Shown piece by piece: positions 52,961 through 62,742 of a DNA stretch of 64,000 nt. Position 1 is the stretch's first letter. The number at the start of each line of letters is the position of its first letter. A program made the position numbers and the translations under genes. The DNA lies in the NCBI GenBank assembly GCA_012931725.1, contig CM022951.1:29505255-29569254 (forward strand), given 5' to 3'. The notes beneath the pieces are model-generated. The model worked only from the letters and a program-made list of their open reading frames with translations, made no database searches and was not told where the DNA came from. This DNA is from Litsea cubeba (Eukaryota; Streptophyta; Magnoliopsida; Laurales; Lauraceae).

Positions 52961-54104
52961 TGTTGGAATTTGAGATAAATTTGAGATGACTTGAAAGTCT
53001 TTTGACGAATTGAAGAATATAGTATCTCAAGTATTGATATGAGTTGGAATTATTGTCAACACATTGTCACAAGCATGATGATAGTAGGCTAGTGTTGATA
53101 GAGCTGAAAAGAAGAATCAGAATTGAAACTGTCAGGAATTCAGATTTCCTGAAACAGAGTGGTCGGTCGACCGAGCACCCCATGCGGTCGACCGAGCAAG
53201 AAGAAACCTGCAGAAACAGATTCAGGCACCTCTCAGTTATTTTCGTGACACAGTGTGTCTTCGGTCGACCGGGACCCCAGGATGTCGACCGAGCTCGATA
53301 GTTGTCTAACTCCAGACTGTGTATGACGTCGACCGAGCAGGCAAGGAGGTCGACCGAGCACGGGAACCAGAGTTGCGCAGAATTAGAAGTTGTGCACGAA
53401 AATTCAGCATTCTTTATTATTTCGTTTGGGACTCTTTCTAAGCAAATTGTAGCCGAATTTGGAGACTTGCTAGGGTTATTAAGACCTATAAAAAGGCATG
53501 CATGGGTCGTTCATAAAGACAACACCAGAAAGAGAAGAATAGAGAAGAGTTTTAGAGAGTTCTTGAGAGAAAGAAGTAGCTGCTGGTGTGTGTTGCTGTG
53601 TGCTGATGTGGTGACGTTTTCTACAGCAATTGTGGACGAGATTATGCTCTAGAAGATGGTGATTCGTCCATGAGTTAAGTGTCTCTCTGTTTATGCTTTA
53701 ATTTCAATTTGTAAGGAATTGAGAGAGAGAGAATTGTAGAGGGGAAGGGCTGTAGACAGAGTTTAATCTTCTATTCTGTTTTTACATCAAGTTGGTGCTT
53801 GGTGTTTGGGGTTTGGTGATCCTATCTGTGGGTGCAGATAAATTGTAAGGGGAGTCGGTGCTTCCTAGATAGTTGGTGCTATCTGAATCTAAGGGTTGGT
53901 GCTCTTTGTCGTTGGTGCGACTAAATATATTCAGACCTGTACCGGATCGGTGTTCGGACGGTTTTGATCCGTGGACGTAGCCTTTTGGTGAACCACGTTA
54001 AATCTGGTGTCATTGTGTGGTTTGACTTGTTTTGTTGTTGAATTGGACCTGTTTTTTAGAAATCACTGATTCACCCCCCCTCTCAGTGATCGCGATATCC
54101 AACA
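52961..54104 (+). repeat. 3' LTR of element F
   Basis: 1144 bp, nearly identical to the 5' LTR, with a 7-C run and TCTCAG where the 5' LTR has 15 C and ACTCAG. GTCGAC array at 53161-53362. Confidence 0.95.
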
Positions 54105-54109
54105 CTGAA
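54105..54109. repeat. Target-site duplication CTGAA (right copy)
   Basis: Matches 46633-46637, closing element F. Confidence 0.93.
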
Positions 54110-55781
54110 ATGGCCCAATATCAGGTCTTGAAATCGCCCAAAAACTGACCTTGAACAGGCCCAAAGAAGTCTCAAAAATAGGCCCAAAAATCTGATTTTA
54201 AACGGACCCAAAAGTCAACCTGAACCAGGCCCCCAGGCTAGGCTGGGCTCGCTCGAGCGACCCAAGGCCCGCTCGAGCGAAGCCCAGACAGGCCTGGGTC
54301 GCTCGAGCTACCCAGTGGGTCGCTCGAGCGAGCCAGGCAGAACCTGGTCCGCTCGAGCGGCCCACTGGGTCGCTCGAGCGGACTGGGCTCTGTCCAGTCC
54401 GGCTCGTTGGGCATTTTTTCTCATTTTTTTTTCATCATTTTTTGATTCTTTTTCATTCCTTTTCTTTCATACAAATTTCCAACATCAATTGGGCTCTTTC
54501 TTGACCTCTTCAACTCATCAAATCACCATTCATAATCCATCCAATTAATCTAACAAACACTTTTAAATCAAAGCTTTTTCCTCCATTCTTTGAGCACAAA
54601 CACTTTGACAAGAAGAAAGCTATATTTTAAGATGGCCAAGGTAGAAACAAACTTCCAACACATTGTAAAACAATAACACAAGAGGAAAACAAGCAAAACA
54701 TTACTCCATTTGTCCAAAACAAATCTATGAGGCATAAAAAGATTAGAACATAGCATGAAACATCATGATATGAAACAAAGTAAATGAAATCATCATATTA
54801 ATTGGAAATCCACTTGCCTCAAGCCAAGATGAAGGCTAAGATGCTCTCCAAACAATGCTCTAGGGTCTCAAGTTCCCAATCTACAAAAACCCCCAAAAGG
54901 TTCCCAAGAAAACCCTAAAAATCAATCTTTCTCAAATCTCCATGAAAACCCTTTTCATAAATGAGAAAAATACTCCAAATGGTTTGAAAAACAAGGATCT
55001 CAAGTAAGAAATTCCATTGCTAACCTTTGGGTGTTCCAAACAAGAAGAAGGGCTTGAAGAGGAGGGTTATCCTAACCCAATGTTCTTGAAAATGGTGTCT
55101 TTGGAATGCTTGAGAGATGCAGAAGAAGAAGGTGAGATCAATCCTTCACTTGGCACTCAAGAAGGAAGCTTGCAAAAGGAGAGAGAGAGAGATGGCTGGA
55201 AAGGGAAAAGAAGAAGCCCTCTCCTTCAGCCAAAAGTTGCTGGAAAAAGAATGGGAGAAGAAAAGTCCAGCTGGGCTTTTATAAAGTGGGCAAGTGGGTC
55301 CCATGGGCCCCAATCTTCACAAGACTGAAAGTGGCATTTGCGGACCCCGAATGAAAACGACGAAGAAGACAAAAACGATCAGCGAAATTTCTACTTTCCA
55401 AAAAGTATATTTTCCCCAAATTCTGAAATTTTCAAAATTTATGGACAGATTTAGTGAAAATGTCATTTTTGCCCATTTTTCTCGAAAAATGCGATTTCAG
55501 AGCATCAAATCAAAATGGTGAAAACATGAAAGTTGTTAAACTCAATAAAATGAGTCAAAAGGAGCAAAATTTGTAATTTTTCCAAAATAAGAATAGCTTC
55601 TCACAAAATTACATTTTACAAAGACCGGGTCAAACTAAAGTCAACGGTCTTCAAAATCTCCAAGGCTATGAAAAATCTAGTCAAACTCGAAGACAAAGTC
55701 AAACCAACTCAAATCTCACTTAAAAGCCAAACCACGATTAAAACAATACTAAACAGAGAGATTGGGGGTCGGGGTCTTGCA
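54110..55781 (-). repeat. 5' LTR of element E, right piece
   Basis: Continues the LTR from 46637 and matches 40004-41661. CTCGAG array at 54247-54385; sense TATAAAAG at 55276-55283. The outer end reads GGGGTCTTGCA where the left LTR reads GGGGTCTTACA. Confidence 0.93.
54247..54385. repeat. CTCGAG palindrome array in the right LTR of element E
   Basis: Six CTCGAG cores, one more than the left LTR; the extra unit is the CTCGAGCTACCCAGTGGGT block. Confidence 0.88.
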
Positions 55782-55786
55782 CCTTC
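55782..55786. repeat. Target-site duplication CCTTC (right copy)
   Basis: Matches 37931-37935, closing element E. Confidence 0.92.
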
Positions 55787-57103
55787 CTTCCTCCAACTTC
55801 CCTCATTTCTACACATCAACTCCCTATAATATTTGAGCCAAAGGAACTCCTCCATTCCATCAATCAAACTTCCATTCTTCCATCAAACATCCATAAAATG
55901 GATCAAAGCTCTTCATCCCAATCACATTCAACCAAAGGAAATCCATCACAAGTAATGAGTCAAAATTCATACAATTAAGATGTCATTTTCAAGAGAGTAA
56001 CACACTAATGAGTGCATTTCAAAGTCTAATAAAAAGCATGACATGAAACCAAGCTTAAATAATGAGAATCATTAATAAAAACTAAGCATTTGTATAAACA
56101 CGTGATTAATGGAAATAAATCATTTCATCCACTTGCCTTAGGTCCAAGCTAATGCAAATCAAGCTCTAATCACCTCTCCAAGCCAAAATCAAAAACCTAA
56201 ACAAAAACCCCCAAATACAAGCCCTAAAATATCAAAACCAATTTGAACAAGATAAAAGTTCTCAATAATGAAAATGGAGCTTCTCTAGGGCTATACAAAC
56301 ACAAATCTATAATTTTTAGGAAGATCACCTGCATGGAAGATCTTCAAAAAGCAAGAGGTTGCTCAAAGGAAATCTTGGAGTCGGCGGTTTTCTTCAAAAA
56401 TGGTGTCAAGATGAAGCCCTTGAGATCGGGAAGAAGATTGCAAAGTCCATTCTTGATTTAGCAAAGCTTTGTGGTGATTTTATGAGGAAGAAAACAAGGA
56501 AAAGAAGAAGAAACTGGTGGCTGCTGGGGCTCTTCTCTTAGCACAATGATTAGGTCAAGAAAAATGGAATGGACAAGATGGGTTCCCTTATATACAAAGA
56601 GGAGAGTGGGTCCCACAACTTAAAATACCTCTCGGTCTCGAAACATTGATTTCGGGACCTCAAATGACTTCGACGAAGAAGGCAAAGTTGTTCGACGAAA
56701 TTTATAGTTTCCAAAAAGTATATGTTTTGCAAGTTTTGGTGACATTGAAAATCGTGTCTAGATTTTGGGTAAAAAGACTGTTTTGCCCTCAAATTGAGAA
56801 AATTAGAGTTTAGGAGTTTCAAACGAGGACGGGTTCAACAAGAAAGTTGAAAAGCTAAACAAGACAAGTTAAATGGGATTAAAAACACGATTTAAGGAAA
56901 TCAAGAATAACCCTCATGCTCACGTAAATCCGTAACAAGAACCCCCAAAGGGTCCCCCAAATCAAGAAGGCTCTCAAAATTCCCCAAAGCTATTATAAAA
57001 GCTATTCTAACCCAATAGCTAAATCAAAATCCACTAAACACACTTATAGCTACGACACAACTTAATTAACACTAATCGAGGTCTCTCGGGTCGGGGTCTT
57101 ACA
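55787..57103 (-). mobile_element. 3' LTR of element D, inner part
   Basis: In sense it starts TGTAAGACCCCGACCC at 57103, right after the PPT GGGGTGGAGGA. It has a TATA box (TATATAAGG) at 56586-56594 and the GGGACCTCAAATGACTTCGA landmark shared, diverged, with C, E and G. Element E interrupts it at 55782-55786; it probably continues at 37935. The small ORFs inside it are not genes. Confidence 0.82.
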
Positions 57104-57120
57104 TCCTCCACCCCTTAGGA

Positions 57121-57138
57121 CATTTGGTCCTCCAAATG
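57121..57138 (-). other. Hairpin before the polypurine tract (element D)
   Basis: CATTTGG-4 bases-CCAAATG, the same element and position as in C (17055-17072) and E (41683-41702). The PPT itself is at about 57104-57115. Confidence 0.75.
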
Positions 57139-58506
57139 AAATAAAACTCACCTCCTGTAGTAGGTGCGGGTACTTCTTTTGAACTTGATCCCGTAATTAC
57201 CAAGTTACTTCTTCCGGTCCATGATCCTCCCAAAGCACTTTGACCCACTGAATAGTCCGAGTTCTCAACTTTTGTTCCTTGGTGTCGATAATCTGCTTAG
57301 GCTTCTCAACATATGTAGCATCTTCTCGGATTTACAATGGCTCATAGCGGAGTATATGCAATCTGTCGGGGACGTACTTTTTCAGCATAGACACATGAAA
57401 AACATTGTGTACGTCGGAGAGTTCGGGTAGTGAGGCTAATCTATAAGCCACGTCACCAATCTTACTCACAATGTCATACGGTCCAATGTATCTTTGAGAT
57501 AACTTACCTTTCTGCCCTAACCTCAATGTTCCACGTCTAGGTGACACTTTCAAGAAAACCTTATCTCATTCTTTGAACTATAAATCCCTTCTGTGAGAAT
57601 CTGCATAGTTCTTCTGCCTTCTCTGAGCGACTTTCAGACGTTCTTGGATCAACTTGACCTTGTCACTTGTCTCACTAACAATAGTCGGTCCATGGAAACT
57701 GCGAGTGCCAACTTCTTCCCAACAAACAGGTGTCCTACACCTTCTGCCATACAAAGCCTCAAAAGGCGCCATTCCGATACTCGAGTGGAAACTGTTATTG
57801 TACGTAAACTCACACAATGGTAAGGCTTCATCCCAGTGAGTCGTAAAATCTAACACACAACGGAGCATGTCCTCAAGTGTCTGAATTGTCCTCTCTGACT
57901 GACCATCGGTCTGTGGGTGATAGGCTATGCTGAACTATAACTTCGTACCCATAGACTCATGCAATGTCTTCCAAAATCTCGAGACGAATCTGCTGTCTCT
58001 ATCGGTCGTGATGGAGATTGGTTGTCCATGTCGACTGACAATCTCTGTGACAAACAACTGTGCCAAAGGCAACATATGCGTCTTCTTTCCAGTCTTCATC
58101 GGTAGGAAATGAGCTGACTTGGTGAGACGATCCACTATGACCCAAATAGCATCATTGCCTCTACTAGTCTTTGGTAATCCCAAGATGAAATCCATGGTAA
58201 TGTGCTCCCATTTCCATTCCAGAATCTCTAATGGCCGTAGCAACCCTGGAGGCTTCTGATGTTCTGCCTTGATCAACTAACATGTCATACATCGAGAAAC
58301 AAAAGCTGCTATCTCCCTCTTTATGTTGTTCCACCAAAATCTGCCCTTCAAGTTTTGGTACATCTTCATACTGCCCGGATGGATAGAATACTTAGTATTG
58401 TGAGCTTCTGTCATGATATCATTCCTCAAGTCCTCTAAGTTAGGTACACATAGATGGTCTCGGCAGTATAAAACTCCATCCACAACGCGAAAATCCAGAC
58501 GATCTG
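57139..58506 (-). pseudogene. Element D integrase and chromodomain-like tail (broken)
   Basis: The minus-strand homologue of the last ~450 codons of element C's pol. The integrase zinc region ends CMTC near 58280. The catalytic D in MDFILGLP, D in TDRDSRF and E in GQSERTIQ are readable, and the GPYDIVSKIGDVAYRL tail is present. In-frame stops fall at 58277-58279, 57935-57937, 57578-57580, near 57560 and at 57332-57334; most stand where C has a glutamine codon. After 57332 the frame goes on in a decayed chromodomain-like tail. Without intact integrase D cannot move by itself. Confidence 0.88.
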
Positions 58507-59637
58507 CTATTGCTCTGAAACTTTGGCCAACTCTGGGTCTTGCAACTGATTCTCTTTGATCTTCTGAATGAAGGAAGGTTCTGACACTGACTTGTTTGCT
58601 AACATAACACCCTTCCTTACAGGCTGAAAATCTACTCCCAACTCCTCGAACTGCTGAAAAACATAACTTCCCCGAAGATTTGCCATGCTAACTGACTTCC
58701 TGCTCAAGGCATCTGTAACTACATTCGCTTTCCCCGGGTGATACTTGATTGGAAAATCATAGTCCTTGATATATTCCATCCACCTTCTCTGCCTCATGTT
58801 CAACTCCTTCTGGGAAAACAAGTACTGTAAACTACAGTGGTCGGAGTGAACCTCAAACTTCTCTCCATATAGGTAGTGCCTCCACATCTTCAACGCTAAA
58901 ACAACTGTTGCCAACTCGAGATCATGTGTTGCATAGATCTTCTCGTGATCTTTCAACTGCTGGGATCCATAAGCAACTACTTTTCCATCCTGCATCAACA
59001 CGCATCCAAGTCCAATATTGGAAGCATCGGTAAAAATGGTGAAATCGCCGCTCCCTGATGGCAAAGTAAGGACTGGAACTGTATTCAATCTCTTCTTCAG
59101 CTCTTGGAATCTAGCTTTGCACTTGTCTGTCCAAACATAAGGTGCATTCTTCCTTGTCAACTTCGTCAAAGGTGACGCAATTGACGAAAATCCTTGCACA
59201 AACCTACGGTAATACCCTGCTAATCCCAGAAAACTCCTAATCTCTGATGCATTCTTCGGTCTGTCCCAATTCATAACCGCTTCAATCTTGGACGGGTCCA
59301 CTGATAATCCCTCCTTGGAGATAATATGACCCAAAAATGTGACCTGGTCCAACCAAAATTCACACTTACTGAGTTTTGTAAACAATTGATTCTCTATCAA
59401 AAGTTGGAGTGCTATCCTCAAATGTTCTTCATGCTCTTCTTTGGCCTTGGAATACACTAAGATATCGTCAATGAACACCATTGTAAATTGATCCAGATAT
59501 TCTACAAATATCTTGTTCATCAATGCCATGAACACTGCCAGTGCATTTGTCAAACTGAATGGCATCACTAGAAATTCATAGTGTTCATATCTTATCCGAA
59601 AGGCTGTCTTCGGTACATCTGAATCTCTGACTCTCAA
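58507..59637 (-). pseudogene. Element D RT C-terminal part and RNase H
   Basis: 376 open codons, closely related to element C: RT palm with FIDDILVYSKA, thumb and connection (RSFLGLAGYYRRFVQGF), then RNase H with FTDASNIGLG and HDLELATVV. Separated from the RT N-terminus by a one-base deletion near 59640 (in RSGYHQL) and from integrase by a frame change near 58507. Confidence 0.9.
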
Positions 59638-60124
59638 CTGATGGAGCCGGATCTCAAATCAATCTTCGAAAAGTAAGCAGCTCCTTGTAACTGATCAAAT
59701 AATTCATCTATCCTTGGCAATGGATACTTGTTCTTGATGGTCACTTGGTTCAATCTTCGGTAGTCAAAACACATTCTCATGGACCCATCTTTCTTCTTCA
59801 CAAACAACACCGGTGCTCCCCACGGTGAAATACTCGGCCTCACAAAAACTTTGTCCAACAATTCTTGTAACTGAATCTTCAATTCTTCCAATTCTGCCAG
59901 AGCCATTCTGTAAGATGCAATAGAAATCGGAGCGGTCCCCGGTAACAACTCGATAGTGAAGTCTATCTCTCTAATGGGTGGCAATCCTGGTATCTCTTCC
60001 GGGAAAACATCCAGAAATCCGCAAACAATTGGGATCTCCTCCACCCCTTGGGACCGTTTATCCTCCGTGATAAACGCAAAATAGGTCTCACAACCACTTC
60101 TTAGACGTCTATCAGCCTTCAACG
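59638..60124 (-). pseudogene. Element D protease-RT junction, truncated
   Basis: RT fingers and palm N-terminus (FVKKKDGSMRMCFDYRRLNQ, KYPLPRIDELFDQLQG). The frame is cut at about 60124-60131, where a GCATAGAT word shared with the family B LTR joins D to the next element. Gag, protease and the 5' LTR of D are missing, removed at this junction. Confidence 0.85.
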
Positions 60125-60716
60125 CATAGATTCTATATTGCATCTGCACGTCCCAACTGATCAAGTCCGAGTACCCAAAACACAGAGCTGTTGACCCATG
60201 AAAAGAATCTCACCCATAGTGAATTAAAGCACAAGAACTTGACTTCGTCAGTTCATCCACAAATGCTCAAGATTAAGAGCACCGGTCACTCAGTAGCATG
60301 AGGTGACTTGATCTCTTTCTGTGATAGTACTATTTTAGAGATCACACCTACCATGGTCCTGTTCAATGCATTGCATATGCACTAATGAGATGAATCCGGG
60401 AAAGCCCTCCCATGACTTAGGTAAGTCACCCTGAATGCAGGAGAGTCTCTCATTATAACTTATACCAAGATGAAGTGCCCAGCTCCATCTTTCAGTTATG
60501 AACAAATATGATGTTTCCAGTGTCCATGAATTAGACCTATCTGTGTGTAGACACTACACACCTAATTCATTTACTAGAAACAATGGGCCTTATACAACCA
60601 TACATATATACATGTTTAAGCATAAAAGAGTCTTTCCATTAAATAACTAGTAAATATCCAGTAACAAAAGATGAGAGTGCAGCTAGTGGGCTTTAGGGCA
60701 TACACCAATCCCAACA
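60124..60716 (-). mobile_element. Truncated family B LTR, copy 1
   Basis: 593 bp, nearly identical to 62128-62722 and to the end of the solo LTR. It ends CCCAACA at 60716 and lacks ~1.4 kb on its left. Joined to D at 8 bp of shared sequence. Confidence 0.9.
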
Positions 60717-60738
60717 AACTCCCACTTGCACTAAAGAT
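60717..60738 (-). other. Polypurine tract segment between two family B LTRs
   Basis: Plus AACTCCCACTTGCACTAAAG (sense CTTTAGTGCAAGTGGGAGTT), identical to the segment before the 3' LTR at 62723-62742. The pol that should precede it is missing; it runs directly into copy 2. Confidence 0.85.
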
Positions 60739-62722
60739 ATTCATGGCTAATTTGCAACATGGCAGATTTTAAAAATCTGATTTGGCCAGCATAAATCAGC
60801 CATATAGATCGCATGAGAACTCAATGAATTCATGACCAACAAGTGTATAATTAAAGGAGAATGAAGAAGACTATTACCTCGAAGATTTGTAGTCTTCAAA
60901 TCTCTGAAAAAATAGGTCCAAAGGCCCGAACTCAGACTTGCAATTAGCAAACAAGTTGCTGGAATTTTCTGCACTAGTATTGCCTTTGATCTTCTTCTCT
61001 ATCTCACTTCCAAATCTGATTGACTAAGATGGTGGGATCTTAATCTAGGAATCAAGAAGTATTTGCCCAAGGAAAAATCTCAGACCTTAAGCCTTCTTCA
61101 ATGAGGAAGAAAACCTCCAAAGGGCTGGACGTGTGCAACTTTGCACTTTCTATGTTGGACGTGTGCAACCTTGTGACTCTCCTTGTATGGACGTCCAAAG
61201 GGAAGGCTCTCTCCCTTTTATAGAAACTTAGGAAACCTTTTCCTAGAAGCTTATCTCTTCTAATTCTCATTGTTGTCCAAAAAGGAAAGACTTATTTCCT
61301 TTAAGAAACACTCTAATTAGAAAAGGAAACCAAAAGGAACTTTCCATACAATTAGTAATCCTAGTTGTAGAACACTTACTAATTTTAAGTTCCTAATCCA
61401 AAAAGGAAACTATCTCATAGGAATACTAATCCAAAGAGGAGTCCAACTTTCCAAGTAGAGAGTCCTACTCAAAGTTGGAAACCTTACCCATGGAAATCCT
61501 ATTATGGACGTCCCACATATTAATGCACACCATGGCCCACATACAATTTATCTAGAGTTAAATTCATGTATGCCATCAAAGGCCTATTTGAATTTAAACT
61601 CAAAATTATTTTTCCACTAAAATAATTCATCCAAATGTTATCTAAACATTATAGGAAACCATGCCAATCTTGGAAAGTGACTAGAGAAGGGACCAAAAGA
61701 CATATTTGCCATTGGCTCCCAAAATGACCAAAATGTCCATGCTAAACCCATAGCAACATAAAGACCATTTTAACCTTAACTCATTCCACTAAAGAGTTAT
61801 GGTTGAACTCCAAGGACAAATATATATTATAATAAGCTCGTCATAAAATGACGGTTGTCTTCGACCTACTAAGTGTAATGACCTGAATGCCCCTCTATGT
61901 AACATCCATAATCGAGTCAGGTTATCACATGTACTATCAACCTTCCAGATTACATCTAAACCTTAGAACTTCATATCCTTAACATAATCATCATACGAAT
62001 ATCATTCTCTTGATCCAGGGAGCGACCCACAAGTTCAATATCCATATGGAACATCCATATACTAAGATCTTAGATTTTGATGATTAATCGGATAATTCTA
62101 AGGGGACGATTATTCCATCATCAGATGGCATAGATTCTATATTGCATCTGCACGTCCCAACTGATCAAGTCCGAGTACCCAAAACACAGAGCTGTTGACC
62201 CATGAAAAGAATCTCACCCATAGTGAATTAAAGCACAAGAACTTGACTTCGTCAGTTCATCCACAAATGCTCAAGATTAAGAGCACCGGTTACTCAGTAG
62301 CATGAGGTGACTTGATCTCTTTTCTGTGATAGTATTATTTTAGAGATCACACCTACCATGGTCCTGTTCAATGCATGACACATGCACTAATGAGATAGAT
62401 CCGGGAAAGCCCTCCCATGACTTAGGTAAGTCACCCTGAATACAGGAGAGTCTCTCATTATAACTTCTACCAAGATGAAGTGCCCAGCTCCATCTTTCAG
62501 TTATGAACAAATATGATATTTCCAGTGTCCATGAATTAGACCTATCTATGCGTAGACACTACACACCTAATTCATTTACTAGAAACAATGGGCCTTACAC
62601 AACCATACATATATACATGTTTAAGCATAAAAGAGTCATTCCACTAAATAACCAGTTAAATATCCAGTAACAAAAGATGAGAGTGCAGCTAGTGGGCTTT
62701 AGGGCATACACCAATCCCAACA
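60734..62722 (-). mobile_element. Family B LTR, copy 2 (3' LTR of the right-edge copia)
   Basis: 1989 bp, aligned with the solo LTR from about 6880 to 8851, so the outermost ~37 bp are missing. It ends CCCAACA at 62722 and is followed by the PPT and pol. Sense TATA (CTATAAAAGG) near 61214-61222. Confidence 0.9.
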
Positions 62723-62742
62723 AACTCCCACTTGCACTAAAG
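62723..62742 (-). other. Polypurine tract of the right-edge copia
   Basis: Sense CTTTAGTGCAAGTGGGAGTT directly before the LTR. The pol stop codon TAG (62737-62739) lies inside this stretch. Confidence 0.85.

Larger units (their letters stand above)
46638..54104 (+). mobile_element. Element F: intact, young Ty1/copia retrotransposon
   Basis: A 7467-bp complete element: 5' LTR 46638-47789, perfect primer-binding site, one gag-pol ORF (47858-52714), polypurine tract and 3' LTR 52961-54104, bracketed by CTGAA. By eye the LTRs differ by about four substitutions plus a C-run length change, so this is the youngest datable insertion here. It is the innermost element of the nest F in E in D. All catalytic motifs are present, so it is a good candidate for an autonomous element. 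I cannot fix the copia lineage with confidence. Confidence 0.96.
37936..55781 (-). mobile_element. Element E: large non-autonomous gypsy-type LTR element (LARD-like)
   Basis: Without the nested copia F, E is about 10.4 kb: two ~3.73-kb LTRs around a 2.9-kb internal region with no recognisable protein, CCTTC duplications, a primer-binding site and a polypurine tract. In sense the LTR starts TGTAAGACCCCGACCC (left copy) or TGCAAGACC (right copy) and ends GGGGTGTGACA. The PPT and the hairpin before it match elements C and D. It is therefore probably mobilised by a chromodomain-gypsy relative such as C. Confidence 0.9.
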
